The position numbers were made by a program, and so were the translations under genes. The notes beneath the pieces are model-generated. The model made no database searches. It was not told the origin of the DNA and was given only the letters and a program-made list of their open reading frames with translations. DNA of 64,000 bases from G963665085 sp963665085 (GTDB lineage Bacteria > Bacteroidota > Bacteroidia > Bacteroidales > JAAAOM01). This document shows, in pieces, positions 44,878 through 54,168 of this stretch. Where the stretch lies: positions 2,108,001-2,172,000 of the forward strand of contig CAXXXS010000001.1 in assembly GCA_963665085.2 (NCBI GenBank), in the 5' to 3' direction. Position 1 is the stretch's first letter. Each line of letters starts with the position of its first letter.

Positions 44878-44950
44878 GTGGATGATGGGGGTCGAACCCA
44901 CGACCTCTGGAACCACAATCCAGCGCTCTAACCAACTGAGCTACAACCAC
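44878..44950 (-). tRNA. tRNA-His (anticodon GTG)
   Basis: On the minus strand: acceptor GTGGTTG with CATCCAC, D arm GCTC/GAGC, anticodon stem CTGGA/TCCAG with loop TTGTGGT (anticodon GTG), T arm GTGGG/CCCAT. A G precedes the first base (44951) and a C follows the last (44877), giving the G-1:C73 pair special to tRNA-His. Acceptor pair 5-68 is a U-U mismatch. CCA is not encoded. Confidence 0.93.
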
Positions 44951-45076
44951 CATTTATTTCCTTGATGTTGTTTGCTAACATAAATTGTTTTTTGAAAGCA
45001 ACCAACCTTAATTCTCAATTGGGCGTGCAAATTTAAATAATATTTTTAATTATTAAAACCTAAGTTATAGTTTTTC

Positions 45077-45084
45077 TATATTTG
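45077..45084 (+). promoter_or_regulatory. -7 promoter element of the flippase gene
   Basis: TATATTTG followed by C is an exact -7 match 35 bp before the TTG start at 45119. Confidence 0.6.
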
Positions 45085-45118
45085 CACAACTTAATAAAAT
45101 TCGCAACATATATAATTC

Positions 45119-46468
45119 TTGGCAAGAATAAAATTTATAAATAATATATCAGGGCTTCAATATTTTAATTTTCTGCGCTTTATAACGTTTTTGCTTATCA
45201 GTATTTATTTTACAAAATCTGGTATGACAACCGAAGAGCTGGGGGATTTTGAGTTTTTGCTTTTTGTTGCGAATTTTGCTAGTTATTTTTGGCTTACCGG
45301 ATTAATTCAAACATTCTTACCGCTTTATAACAATAATAGTTCATTCCCTGGAGAAAAAATTGACGCGAATCATAAGTCTCCAGAGATTTATAATGCATTT
45401 TTACTGATTTCTTTTTTTAGCATTCTGGTTTTTCTTTTTGGGCATGTTGCTAAATATAATGTTGAAGTAATTAAAAAAATTAGTTCTTTGCCCCGGCTAA
45501 ACCTGATGCTAACATACATATTGTTAAGTAATCCAGCTCATCTTATCGAATATATATACCTGTTAAGAAATAAATCAAGTCAAATTTTTAGTTATGCAAC
45601 GATTACATTTACGTTGCAATTAGTAGTTGTTTGCTTACCCATAAAATTAGGATATGGAATAGAAAAAGCCCTTTATGGGTTGATTGTTATATCTGTTTTT
45701 AGAATACTTTGGCTGATTGCTTTACTTCGAAAATATGCAAAGTTTGAAGTTTCCTATTCTTTTATGCGGGCGCATATTCGATTGGCTATACCTCTTATAA
45801 TAACAACTTTGCTTACTGGGTCTGCCCAATATTTGGATGGTTTAATTGTGGCGTTTAAGTTTGACGGACAATCTTTTGCCCAGTTTCGGTATGGAGCCAA
45901 AGAGTTGCCCTTTGTTACAATGATGGCTGCTGGGTTAAGTAGTGGCCTTCTGCCGGAGTTTTATAATAAGAAAAAACTGACGAGTACATTATCAAACATT
46001 CGAAAAAAGTCCAAAAAACTAATGCATTTTCTGTTCCCTTTGACATACCTATTATTGTTTTTTAGTGATTATTTCTTTCCGAGATTATTTAACGAAAATT
46101 TCAATAGAAGTTCAGATGTTTTTATGGTTTATCTGTTAATGATAACAAACAGAATGTTATTTCCACATACAATATTCATCGGTCTTAAAAAAACCAGGAC
46201 ACTCATGTATGTTTCTGCTATTGGTATTACGATTAATGTTGTTTCCAGTTTATTGCTGATTACCGGGTACGGATTAGTTGGTGTGGCTTTAGGGACTCTT
46301 ATTGCATATACAGTTGAAAAATTACTTTTAGTACTTATTACATACGTAAAGTTTGGAATCAGTCCTTTAAAATATATTCCAATTGGGACTTATTTTATCT
46401 ATACAGTAATTTTAACCCTGTTGTTTGTCGCTATTGACAGGGATATAATAATGGTATTTGACCGATAA
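45119..46468 (+). CDS. Polysaccharide flippase (Wzx/MATE-like)
   Basis: 449 residues with about twelve to fourteen membrane helices and the even spacing of the polysaccharide transporter family. It starts at TTG 45119: an in-frame stop (45113-45115) lies just upstream and no ATG precedes the first membrane segment. It probably moves a lipid-linked glycan across the inner membrane. No glycosyltransferase genes lie next to it, so the glycan is unknown. A perfect -7 box is found upstream. Confidence 0.82.
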   Translation: MARIKFINNISGLQYFNFLRFITFLLISIYFTKSGMTTEELGDFEFLLFVANFASYFWLTGLIQTFLPLYNNNSSFPGEKIDANHKSPEIYNAFLLISFFSILVFLFGHVAKYNVEVIKKISSLPRLNLMLTYILLSNPAHLIEYIYLLRNKSSQIFSYATITFTLQLVVVCLPIKLGYGIEKALYGLIVISVFRILWLIALLRKYAKFEVSYSFMRAHIRLAIPLIITTLLTGSAQYLDGLIVAFKFDGQSFAQFRYGAKELPFVTMMAAGLSSGLLPEFYNKKKLTSTLSNIRKKSKKLMHFLFPLTYLLLFFSDYFFPRLFNENFNRSSDVFMVYLLMITNRMLFPHTIFIGLKKTRTLMYVSAIGITINVVSSLLLITGYGLVGVALGTLIAYTVEKLLLVLITYVKFGISPLKYIPIGTYFIYTVILTLLFVAIDRDIIMVFDR

Positions 46469-46601
46469 AAGTTCCTGATTAATTCATGTAAAATTGATAT
46501 CTGGCTTATCAAAAGAATAGTTTGTTTTGTCGGATTTTATAGTAAAAATCATTCTCAAAAAATATTTTTTTTATTACCATCGCACTATTATTTGGGTAAA
46601 C

Positions 46602-48077
46602 ATGAAAGATCTGGAGTTGTATTTTGAAAAATTCAGGAAAGGAATAATTGGTATAGATATGTCCTTTAATTCTCCTTATGGAGAAAAGCCAATTGTATAT
46701 GCTGATTGGATCGCTAGTGGAAGACTTTATCAATCAATAGAACAAAGACTTATAAACGATATAGGTCCGTTTATTGGAAATACACACAGTGAGACAACTG
46801 AGACAGGCACTTTAATGACCCTTGCTTATCATTTTGCACATAAGAGTATTAAGCAGGAAGTAAATGCAGGCCCTGATGATGTTATAATTACTGCAGGTTC
46901 TGGAATGACAACCGTTGTAAATAAACTTCAGCGAATTCTAAGTTTAAAGTTTAATTATAAGTTGATCCATAAAGAATGCCTCAAGGAGGAAGAACGCCCC
47001 GTAGTTTTCATTACCCATATGGAACATCATTCTAATCATACTTCTTGGTATGAAACGATTGCCGATGTTGAATTGCTTAAACCGGGTGGAGATTTACTCG
47101 TTAACCTTGATGAGCTGAGGCTTCAGCTTGAAAAATACAAGAATCGTAAATTTAAAATAGGGGCTTTTACAGCTGCATCGAATGTTACCGGCATTTTTAC
47201 GCCGTATCATCGGATGGCAAAGATTATGCACCAGCATGGAGGTATATGTTTTGTTGACTTTGCTGCATCTGCTCCTTATGTTGATATTGATATGCATCCT
47301 GAAGATCCTGAAGAAAAACTGGATGGAGTATATTTCTCTCCTCATAAATTTTTAGGTGGTCCAGGAGCCTCGGGAGTTCTTGTTTTTGATAAATCTCTTT
47401 ATCACAATGAAGTTCCAGATAATCCTGGTGGAGGAACTGTAGACTGGACAAATCCCTGGGGTAACTATAAATATGTTGATGATATTGAAGCACGCGAAGA
47501 TGGTGGTACTCCCGGATTTTTGCAGGCAATAAAAGCTGCTTTGGCTATCGATCTTAAAAATAAGATGGGGGTTGGGAATATGCTTAAAATGGAAGGGCAT
47601 CTTGTTGGCAAAGCCTTTTCCGGACTTAAAAAAATAAAAGGGGTTAAAATATTAGCTGATAATATAACACACCGTTTAGGTGTTCTTTCTTTCTACCATC
47701 CTGAGATTCATTTTAACCTTATCGTTAAATTACTGAATGATTTTTATGGTGTCCAAATGCGTGGAGGATGCGCATGTGCCGGGACTTATGGCCATTTTTT
47801 GTTAGAAGTAAGCCATGAAAAATCAAAAGAGATTACTGATAAAATTAATTCGGGTGATTTGTCGCAAAAACCGGGGTGGGTACGTTGGTCCTTGCATCCT
47901 ACAACAACAGAACAAGAAATAGAATATATTTTAGGGGCGATAGAACATATTGTATCAAAGCATGCAGAGCTTAAAAAAGATTATAATTATGTACCTCGTA
48001 AAAACGAGTTTATTCATAAAAACGGGGATGATAACTATAATAAAAAGATTAAATCCTGGTTTACGTTAACTGATTAA
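46602..48077 (+). CDS. Class V aminotransferase (cysteine desulfurase-like PLP enzyme)
   Basis: 491 residues from ATG 46602; the open frame before it reads as unlikely protein, so I do not use it. PLP-site features: the cofactor Lys in YFSPHKFLGGPGASG, His in TGSGMTTV...MEHHSNHTSWYE, and the C-terminal Arg/Cys loop RGGCACAGTYGH. The family includes cysteine desulfurases and related lyases; the RGGCACAG loop carries candidate persulfide cysteines. Substrate not certain. It is 1 bp before the GNAT-like gene, so the two proteins probably act together. Confidence 0.88.
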   Translation: MKDLELYFEKFRKGIIGIDMSFNSPYGEKPIVYADWIASGRLYQSIEQRLINDIGPFIGNTHSETTETGTLMTLAYHFAHKSIKQEVNAGPDDVIITAGSGMTTVVNKLQRILSLKFNYKLIHKECLKEEERPVVFITHMEHHSNHTSWYETIADVELLKPGGDLLVNLDELRLQLEKYKNRKFKIGAFTAASNVTGIFTPYHRMAKIMHQHGGICFVDFAASAPYVDIDMHPEDPEEKLDGVYFSPHKFLGGPGASGVLVFDKSLYHNEVPDNPGGGTVDWTNPWGNYKYVDDIEAREDGGTPGFLQAIKAALAIDLKNKMGVGNMLKMEGHLVGKAFSGLKKIKGVKILADNITHRLGVLSFYHPEIHFNLIVKLLNDFYGVQMRGGCACAGTYGHFLLEVSHEKSKEITDKINSGDLSQKPGWVRWSLHPTTTEQEIEYILGAIEHIVSKHAELKKDYNYVPRKNEFIHKNGDDNYNKKIKSWFTLTD

Positions 48078-48078
48078 A

Positions 48079-49263
48079 ATGAAAATTGTTGTTGTAGATT
48101 CAGACAAAACAAAAAAAGCATTTCTAGATGCAGCAAGAACTATATACAGAAACGATAAAAATTGGGTTTGTCCGCTTGATGTTGAAATAGAAAATACATT
48201 TGATCCTGGAAAAAACAGATGTTTCAATTCAGGAGAAGCATCACGCTGGGTAGTATTAGATAATTTTTCTAAACCTATTGGTCGTATTGCCGCTTTTTAT
48301 GATGAGAAGAAAATTCTGAATAATAACAACCAACCTACTGGAGGAATTGGTTTTTTTGAATGTGTCCAGGAGCAGGATGCTGCAAACCTATTATTTGATA
48401 CTGCAAAAGAATGGCTTCAGTCAAAAAATATTGAAGCCATGGACGGCCCAATAAATTTCGGCGAAAATTTTGTAAACTGGGGTCTTCTTGTAGATGGGTT
48501 TATGCACCAGGGGTATGGAATGCCATACAACATGCCTTATTATAAAAACTTGTTTGAGGGTTATGGTTTTAGAAATTATTTTGAGCAATATTCTTATCAT
48601 GTAGATCTCTCGAAACCATTCAATCCCCGAATGGTAAAGTTTGCTGAATACATAGGCTCAAAACCCGAATTTTCTTTTGAGCATTTAAAATTTGATCGCT
48701 TAGATAAATATATTGATGATCTAGTAGAAGCATATAATGTAATCTGGTCAAGCTATCATGATAGTTATACGTCACTAAAACACGAAGATATCAGGACAAT
48801 TGTGGAAGATGCGAAAGATATACTTGACGAAGAACTTATCTGGTTTGCTTATCATAATAATGAACCTATTGCCTTTGTTGTGGTGTTTCCTGATGTAAAC
48901 CAAATTATAAAACCATTTAAAGGCAAATTAAATGTTGTTAACAAACTTAGGTTTGTTTTGCGTAGATCAATGAAGATTATTACAAGGTCGAGGGTTTTAA
49001 TTGCTGGGGTGGTTCCTGAATTTCAAAAAACAGGGATTTTGGGCGCGTTGTTTCTTCAGTATATTAAAGCATTGGAAAAGAAACCACAGCACAAAGAAAT
49101 AGAATTATCTTGGGTTGGTGATTATAATCCTGAGATGGAGAGGATCTATAAGCATATAGGTGGAATAAAAAATAAAACCCATATTACATACAGGTATTTA
49201 TTCAATCCAGATAGTGTTTTTGAAAGGTTTACAAATAAGACAAAAAAATATAGTAAAAAATAA
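48079..49263 (+). CDS. GNAT-like protein of unknown substrate, coupled to the aminotransferase
   Basis: 394 residues. The C-terminal half has an acetyltransferase-like pattern (AGVVPEFQKTGILGALFLQYI, the pyrophosphate-binding loop; later ELSWVGDYNPEMERIYKHIG). The N-terminal half (FWVCPLD-like NWVCPLD, GPINFGENFVNWGLLVDGF) is shared by large GNAT-like proteins of Bacteroidota. Acyl donor and acceptor are unknown. It starts 1 bp after the aminotransferase stop codon. Confidence 0.75.
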   Translation: MKIVVVDSDKTKKAFLDAARTIYRNDKNWVCPLDVEIENTFDPGKNRCFNSGEASRWVVLDNFSKPIGRIAAFYDEKKILNNNNQPTGGIGFFECVQEQDAANLLFDTAKEWLQSKNIEAMDGPINFGENFVNWGLLVDGFMHQGYGMPYNMPYYKNLFEGYGFRNYFEQYSYHVDLSKPFNPRMVKFAEYIGSKPEFSFEHLKFDRLDKYIDDLVEAYNVIWSSYHDSYTSLKHEDIRTIVEDAKDILDEELIWFAYHNNEPIAFVVVFPDVNQIIKPFKGKLNVVNKLRFVLRRSMKIITRSRVLIAGVVPEFQKTGILGALFLQYIKALEKKPQHKEIELSWVGDYNPEMERIYKHIGGIKNKTHITYRYLFNPDSVFERFTNKTKKYSKK

Positions 49264-49275
49264 AAACAAAACTAT

Positions 49276-49305
49276 TTGCATTTCAGTATGTTTTTATTAC
49301 TTTTG
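49276..49305 (+). promoter_or_regulatory. Promoter of rpmE2 (TTG-N19-TAnnTTTG)
   Basis: A -33 TTG (49276-49278) and an exact -7 element TACTTTTG (49298-49305) are 19 bp apart, within the Bacteroidota spacing. Transcription would start near 49311, 28 bp before ATG 49339. Confidence 0.75.
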
Positions 49306-49338
49306 CACTCCCTTAATGAAGAAGAAAATTTTTTAGCG

Positions 49339-49605
49339 ATGAGAAAAGATATACATCCAAAGAATTACAGATTAGTAGCATTTAAAGATATGTCTAACGA
49401 AGAGGTGTTTATAACACGTTCTGCTGCTAATACAAAAGAGACAATCGATATCGATGGAACAGAATATCCATTGGTAAAACTTGAGATATCTAATACATCA
49501 CACCCATTTTACACAGGTAAGATGAAACTTGTTGATACTGCAGGTAGGGTTGATAAATTTAGAAATAAGTACAAAAATCATTTGGAGAAAAAGAAATTGT
49601 TATAA
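49339..49605 (+). CDS. rpmE2: Ribosomal protein L31, type B
   Basis: 88 residues from ATG 49339 (MRKDIHPKNYRLV). The frame is open to 49276, but that stretch contains the promoter. HPFYTGKMKLVDTAGRVDKF is the L31 hallmark. The zinc-binding Cys of type A L31 are absent, so it is the zinc-independent type B form. It is part of the large ribosomal subunit. It is transcribed alone and ends at a strong terminator. Confidence 0.96.
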   Translation: MRKDIHPKNYRLVAFKDMSNEEVFITRSAANTKETIDIDGTEYPLVKLEISNTSHPFYTGKMKLVDTAGRVDKFRNKYKNHLEKKKLL

Positions 49606-49625
49606 TATTTCTTGAAAAATATTTG

Positions 49626-49664
49626 AAGCCCCGTGTTAAAAAATATAGCACGGGGCTTTTTTTA
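49626..49664 (+). terminator. Intrinsic terminator of rpmE2
   Basis: AAGCCCCGTG and CACGGGGCTT form a 10-bp stem followed by seven T. Confidence 0.93.
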
Positions 49665-49723
49665 TGTAATTTTGTCATATATCTTTCTACTTGAAAAACT
49701 ATTTATTCATTAAAATTGAAAAA

Positions 49724-50914
49724 ATGAATTTTATACTTTTTGATGATAAAACCTGGGATAATCTTCTTCCATTAACATTTACAAGGCCTGTTGCTGAAAT
49801 ACGAATTGGAATTTTAACGCAAAAAGAGCGATGGGAGAAGTTCCTGGATAATTCTATTTCTTATCTAACAAGAGATTATCTGCAAAAAAAATATAGTGTT
49901 GTTCTAAAAGAAGATAACATTCTTATTAATTCGTCAGTAGTGCCCAATGAAAATCTTATTTCTGAAATTTTAAATTTAGAATCAGGACAAGCACTTATTG
50001 AAAAAGAAAATATTATTGCATTTAGAGGTACGCTTGTAGATTGTGATAAGATAAATGATGCAAATTTTATCGATTCCCAGAAAACGATTGATGTTAAATC
50101 TGTTTTCTTAAAAGTAAATTACCCCTGGGATATTTTTTCTTTAAACGGTCAAGTCCTGCAGCAGGATTTTAAGATGCTGACACAAAGTCAAGAATGCGGT
50201 GAGTTAAGCGCAACTGTAAATGCAATTAATAAAGAGAATATTTTTATTTCAAAAAAAGCAAAAGCAGAATTTGTTACCCTAAATGCAACTGAAGGGCCAA
50301 TCTATATAGATGATGATGCAGAGATAATGGAAGGCTCAATGATTCGTGGCCCTTTCTCTTTAGGAAAACATTCAGTAGTTAAAATGGGCACCAAAATATA
50401 TGGGGCAACCACCTTAGGCCCTCATTGTAAAGTAGGGGGAGAATTGAACAATGTTGTGTTTTTCGGGTATTCCAATAAAGCACATGATGGGTTTTTAGGA
50501 AATGCGGTTGCAGGAGAATGGTGTAACTTCGGTGCAGACACAAATAATTCAAACCTGAAAAACAATTACGAAGAAGTTAAAATCTGGAATTATGTACAGG
50601 AAAGATTTATAAAAACCGGTCTTCAGTTTGCAGGGCTTATCGTTGGGGATCATTCGAAATGTGGTATTAATACGATGTTAAATACAGGTACGGTTATTGG
50701 CGTAAGCGCTAATATTTTCGGCTCTGGATTTCCCCGGAACTTTGTGCCTTCATTTTCATGGGGGGGGGCTCATGGATTTACTACATATACAATAAAAAAA
50801 GCATTTGAAACAGCAGAGAAAGTTTTTGCCCGTCGGGCGATTGAATTTTCAAATATTGAGAAATCAATCTTAGAGCATGTTTTTGAGGAGACAAAAAAAT
50901 ATCGTAATTTTTAA
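49724..50914 (+). CDS. GlmU-like protein (nucleotidyltransferase remnant plus left-handed beta-helix)
   Basis: 396 residues from ATG 49724 (MNFILFDDKTWDNLLPLTFT). The N-terminal half resembles the sugar-nucleotidyltransferase fold (FTRPVAEIRIGI) but lacks the clear LAAGxGTRM motif of active enzymes. From about 190 on, repeating hexapeptides form a left-handed beta helix (EGSMIRGPFSLGKHSVVKMG; GDHSKCGINTMLNTGTVIG) as in GlmU acetyltransferases. A run of nine G (50760-50768) lies inside the coding sequence (SWGGAHG). A role in envelope-sugar metabolism is likely but unproven. Confidence 0.85.
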   Translation: MNFILFDDKTWDNLLPLTFTRPVAEIRIGILTQKERWEKFLDNSISYLTRDYLQKKYSVVLKEDNILINSSVVPNENLISEILNLESGQALIEKENIIAFRGTLVDCDKINDANFIDSQKTIDVKSVFLKVNYPWDIFSLNGQVLQQDFKMLTQSQECGELSATVNAINKENIFISKKAKAEFVTLNATEGPIYIDDDAEIMEGSMIRGPFSLGKHSVVKMGTKIYGATTLGPHCKVGGELNNVVFFGYSNKAHDGFLGNAVAGEWCNFGADTNNSNLKNNYEEVKIWNYVQERFIKTGLQFAGLIVGDHSKCGINTMLNTGTVIGVSANIFGSGFPRNFVPSFSWGGAHGFTTYTIKKAFETAEKVFARRAIEFSNIEKSILEHVFEETKKYRNF

Positions 50915-50971
50915 TAATGGCATGCCTATTGACTATCATTGAAAATTAATTTGATATGACATCCTGTCGTA

Positions 50972-53470
50972 ATGATGAATGAGGTAAAAAAACGTATGAG
51001 TAGAGGAAATAGAAATTTACAAGATTTATATATAGCAAGTGGGGTAGACGATCAAGCGGATTTTATTCCATTAATAACCGATGAAGATGAGGAATCACTG
51101 GAAAATGAGAAACTTCCAAAATCGTTGCCTATTCTTCCTTTAAGGAATACTGTATTGTTTCCAGGAGTAATTATTCCAATTTCTGTGGGACGTACTAAAT
51201 CTTTAAATTTAATCAAAGATGCCTACAGTAACTCAAGTTTAATTGGAACAGTTGCCCAAAAAGATTCGAGCTTGGACAACCCAAAGCCGGAAGAGTTGTA
51301 CGCAGTAGGAACGGTTGCGCAGGTTGTTAAAATCCTTGAAATGCCTGATGGTACTACATCGGTTATTATTCAGGGGAAAACTAAGTTTAAGACTACGAAA
51401 TTTGTTTCAGAGAAACCTTATTATACAGCGGAAATTGAGGCTCTAAACGATTCTCGTCCCAATGTAAAAGATAAAGAATACGAAGCATTGGTCGGTTCAC
51501 TTAAAGATTTATCGCTTCGTATTATAAATTTATCGTCAAACATTCCTACCGAAGCATCATTTGCAGTTAAAAATATTGAGAGTTCAACTTTCTTAATAAA
51601 TTTTATTTCTTCAAATAGTGATGTTAAGCTGCACGAGAAACAATTTCTTTTGGAGATTTCCGATCTTAAAAAGCGAGGCACAAAACTTCTGGAATATCTT
51701 GTTAAAGAGGTTCAGATGCTTGAATTAAAAAATGATATCCAGGCAAAAGTTAAGGTCGAAGTTGATCAGCAACAACGCGAGTATATGTTGCATCAACAAA
51801 TGAAAACCATACAAGATGAGTTAGGTGGAAATCCATTGGATCAGGAGTTAGAGGAACTTAGACAAAAGGGTAAAAAGAAAAAATGGCCGAAACAGGTTGC
51901 CGAATTATTTGAAAAGGAACTGGAAAAGTCTTATCGACTCAACCCTGCAACAGGAGAGTATTCAGTGCAGATGAATTATTTGCAGGTTCTTCTGGATTTA
52001 CCTTGGAATCATTACACAAAAGATAATTTTGATCTCCCGAAAGCACAAAAAGTATTGGATGCTGATCATTATGGCCTTGATAATGTAAAAGACAGGATAT
52101 TAGAACATCTTGCTGTGCTTAAATTGAAAGGGGATTTAAAAGCACCTATTTTATGCCTTGTTGGCCCTCCGGGAGTTGGAAAAACATCGCTTGGAAAATC
52201 TGTAGCCAGGGCTATAGGTCGTAAATATGTTAGGATGTCTTTAGGAGGGTTAAGAGATGAAGCGGAAATTCGTGGGCATAGGAAAACATATATTGGCGCT
52301 ATGCCTGGAAGAATTATACAAAACATCAAAAAGGTAAAGTCTTCAAACCCGGTATTTATCCTTGATGAACTTGATAAAGTAGGACGTGATTCTCATGGAG
52401 ATCCGTCATCTGCACTTTTAGAAGTATTAGATCCGGAACAAAATAGTAGCTTTTATGATAATTTCCTTGAAATTGAGTATGATCTTTCAAAAGTTATGTT
52501 TATTGCTACAGCAAATACATTAAGTACGATTCATCCGGCATTGCGGGATAGGATGGAAGTTATCGATGTTAATGGTTATATCATAGAAGAGAAAATTGAA
52601 ATTGCAAAACGCCATTTAATACCCGATCTTTTGAAGGAAAATGGCGTTAAAAAATCGCAGCTTACATTTACAAATGAAGCTATTGAGTACATAATAGAAA
52701 ATTATACCCGAGAGTCGGGTGTTCGTTCCCTGGATAAGCAGATAGCGAAAGTTATAAGGCGGTTTGCAAAGAAAATAGCATTTGGCGAAAAATTCAAAAG
52801 AGACCTCACAATTGATATTATTGAAGAGATTCTTGGCCACCCCAGATTTCTTAAGGAGAAGTATCAGGGGAATGATTATGCCGGACTTGTTACCGGATTA
52901 GCATGGACAGCTGTGGGAGGTGAAATTCTTTATATTGAAACAAGTTTAAGTAAAGGAAAAGGGAAACTTACCTTAACGGGAAATTTAGGTGATGTAATGA
53001 AAGAATCAGCCGTTATAGCGTTGGAATACATAAAATCCCATGCAACCAGCCTGGAAATCAGCGAAGATGTTTTTGATAATTGGAATATTCACATACACGT
53101 TCCTGAAGGGGCGATACCAAAAGACGGTCCTTCTGCCGGAATAACTATGGCAACTTCAATTGCATCTGCTTTAACCCAGCGTAAAGTGCGCAGCAATATT
53201 GCCATGACAGGTGAAATTACTCTTCGTGGTAAAGTGTTGCCTGTAGGTGGGATTAAGGAGAAGATTCTTGCTGCTAAGCGTGCCGGAATAAGTGATATTC
53301 TAATGTCGCTGGAAAATAAAAAAGATATTCTTGAGATTAAAGATATTTATCTGAAGGGGTTAAACTTTCATTATGTGAAAGATATTATTGATGTTTTGGA
53401 GTATGCTTTACTGAAGGAGAAGGTTAAAAATCCAATACAATTGGATGTTGAGACGCTGGAAAAAGCTTAA
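50972..53470 (+). CDS. lon: ATP-dependent protease Lon
   Basis: 832 residues, standard length for LonA. N-terminal substrate-binding domain (LPKSLPILPLRNTVLFPGV), coiled middle, AAA+ with Walker A GPPGVGKTSLGK and Walker B PVFILDELDK, and a C-terminal peptidase with the catalytic Ser in PKDGPSAGIT and Lys in GGIKEKILAAKRAGI. It degrades misfolded and regulatory proteins in the cytoplasm. It converges on the DUF5683 gene with a 6-bp gap. Confidence 0.98.
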   Translation: MMNEVKKRMSRGNRNLQDLYIASGVDDQADFIPLITDEDEESLENEKLPKSLPILPLRNTVLFPGVIIPISVGRTKSLNLIKDAYSNSSLIGTVAQKDSSLDNPKPEELYAVGTVAQVVKILEMPDGTTSVIIQGKTKFKTTKFVSEKPYYTAEIEALNDSRPNVKDKEYEALVGSLKDLSLRIINLSSNIPTEASFAVKNIESSTFLINFISSNSDVKLHEKQFLLEISDLKKRGTKLLEYLVKEVQMLELKNDIQAKVKVEVDQQQREYMLHQQMKTIQDELGGNPLDQELEELRQKGKKKKWPKQVAELFEKELEKSYRLNPATGEYSVQMNYLQVLLDLPWNHYTKDNFDLPKAQKVLDADHYGLDNVKDRILEHLAVLKLKGDLKAPILCLVGPPGVGKTSLGKSVARAIGRKYVRMSLGGLRDEAEIRGHRKTYIGAMPGRIIQNIKKVKSSNPVFILDELDKVGRDSHGDPSSALLEVLDPEQNSSFYDNFLEIEYDLSKVMFIATANTLSTIHPALRDRMEVIDVNGYIIEEKIEIAKRHLIPDLLKENGVKKSQLTFTNEAIEYIIENYTRESGVRSLDKQIAKVIRRFAKKIAFGEKFKRDLTIDIIEEILGHPRFLKEKYQGNDYAGLVTGLAWTAVGGEILYIETSLSKGKGKLTLTGNLGDVMKESAVIALEYIKSHATSLEISEDVFDNWNIHIHVPEGAIPKDGPSAGITMATSIASALTQRKVRSNIAMTGEITLRGKVLPVGGIKEKILAAKRAGISDILMSLENKKDILEIKDIYLKGLNFHYVKDIIDVLEYALLKEKVKNPIQLDVETLEKA

Positions 53471-53476
53471 TATTTT

Positions 53477-54088
53477 TTAAAAACTTAAGCTCAGTGTGAG
53501 CCCTTTGGTTAAATAATTACTTGCAAAAGAAGGTGGTTGTAGGGTAGGGGTAACTCTTAAAGAGATATCTTCATCAATATCAAATTTCATAAAATGGGCA
53601 CTTACATTTGCCTCTGCAATATTTAACAGGTAGATTGCGCCAAAAGCAATATAACTCATTTCCAGATATTTTCGAAACATGTCGCGATTGGATTGTATTA
53701 CAGTTAAATTATTCTCCCTTCCATAATAGCTGTTATAAGAAGGTAGCGACAAATAACTATCACCATCTAGTAAATATAAATCTCTATAGCCCAATTTGTA
53801 ATCCTGGTATTTCTGATTATTGTAAATAATAAATCCTGTAGCAATACCTAATCCAATATAAACAATAGGTGCTTTATAATACTGATGGTTGTAAATTTGA
53901 CCTAATCCGGGAAAAACGGCAGAATATAAAGCTGCTTTTTTAGGGGAATGAACAGACATTTTAGCCGAATCAGCTTTAAACTTTTTTTGGCATTGAACAT
54001 TCTGAGGACAGCAATTCAGAAAAAGTACGGAAAAGATAATAACCTTAAAAAAGAAAATAGAGATGATATTTCTAACACTCATTGTCAA
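53477..54088 (-). CDS. DUF5683-family membrane protein linked to parAB
   Basis: 203 residues with an N-terminal signal/anchor, then SPKKAALYSAVFPGLGQIYN (the conserved small-membrane-protein motif around residues 50-70), a hydrophobic segment, and a second one near 140-160. This family follows parA-parB in many Bacteroidota, as here; its function is unknown. It is separated from parB by 80 bp on the same strand. Confidence 0.88.
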   Translation of the reverse strand: MTMSVRNIISIFFFKVIIFSVLFLNCCPQNVQCQKKFKADSAKMSVHSPKKAALYSAVFPGLGQIYNHQYYKAPIVYIGLGIATGFIIYNNQKYQDYKLGYRDLYLLDGDSYLSLPSYNSYYGRENNLTVIQSNRDMFRKYLEMSYIAFGAIYLLNIAEANVSAHFMKFDIDEDISLRVTPTLQPPSFASNYLTKGLTLSLSF

Positions 54089-54168
54089 ATAAATATAACA
54101 TTACGCAAAAGTAACTTTTGGAATGCAGAAAGCAAATTTTATGCTAAAAATAGATTTCAGAAGAAATA

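Noticed and set aside
46527..46601. N-terminal extension of the class V aminotransferase
   Set aside because: The stretch is rich in Lys, Ile and Tyr, unlike the family; ATG 46602 begins the conserved part.
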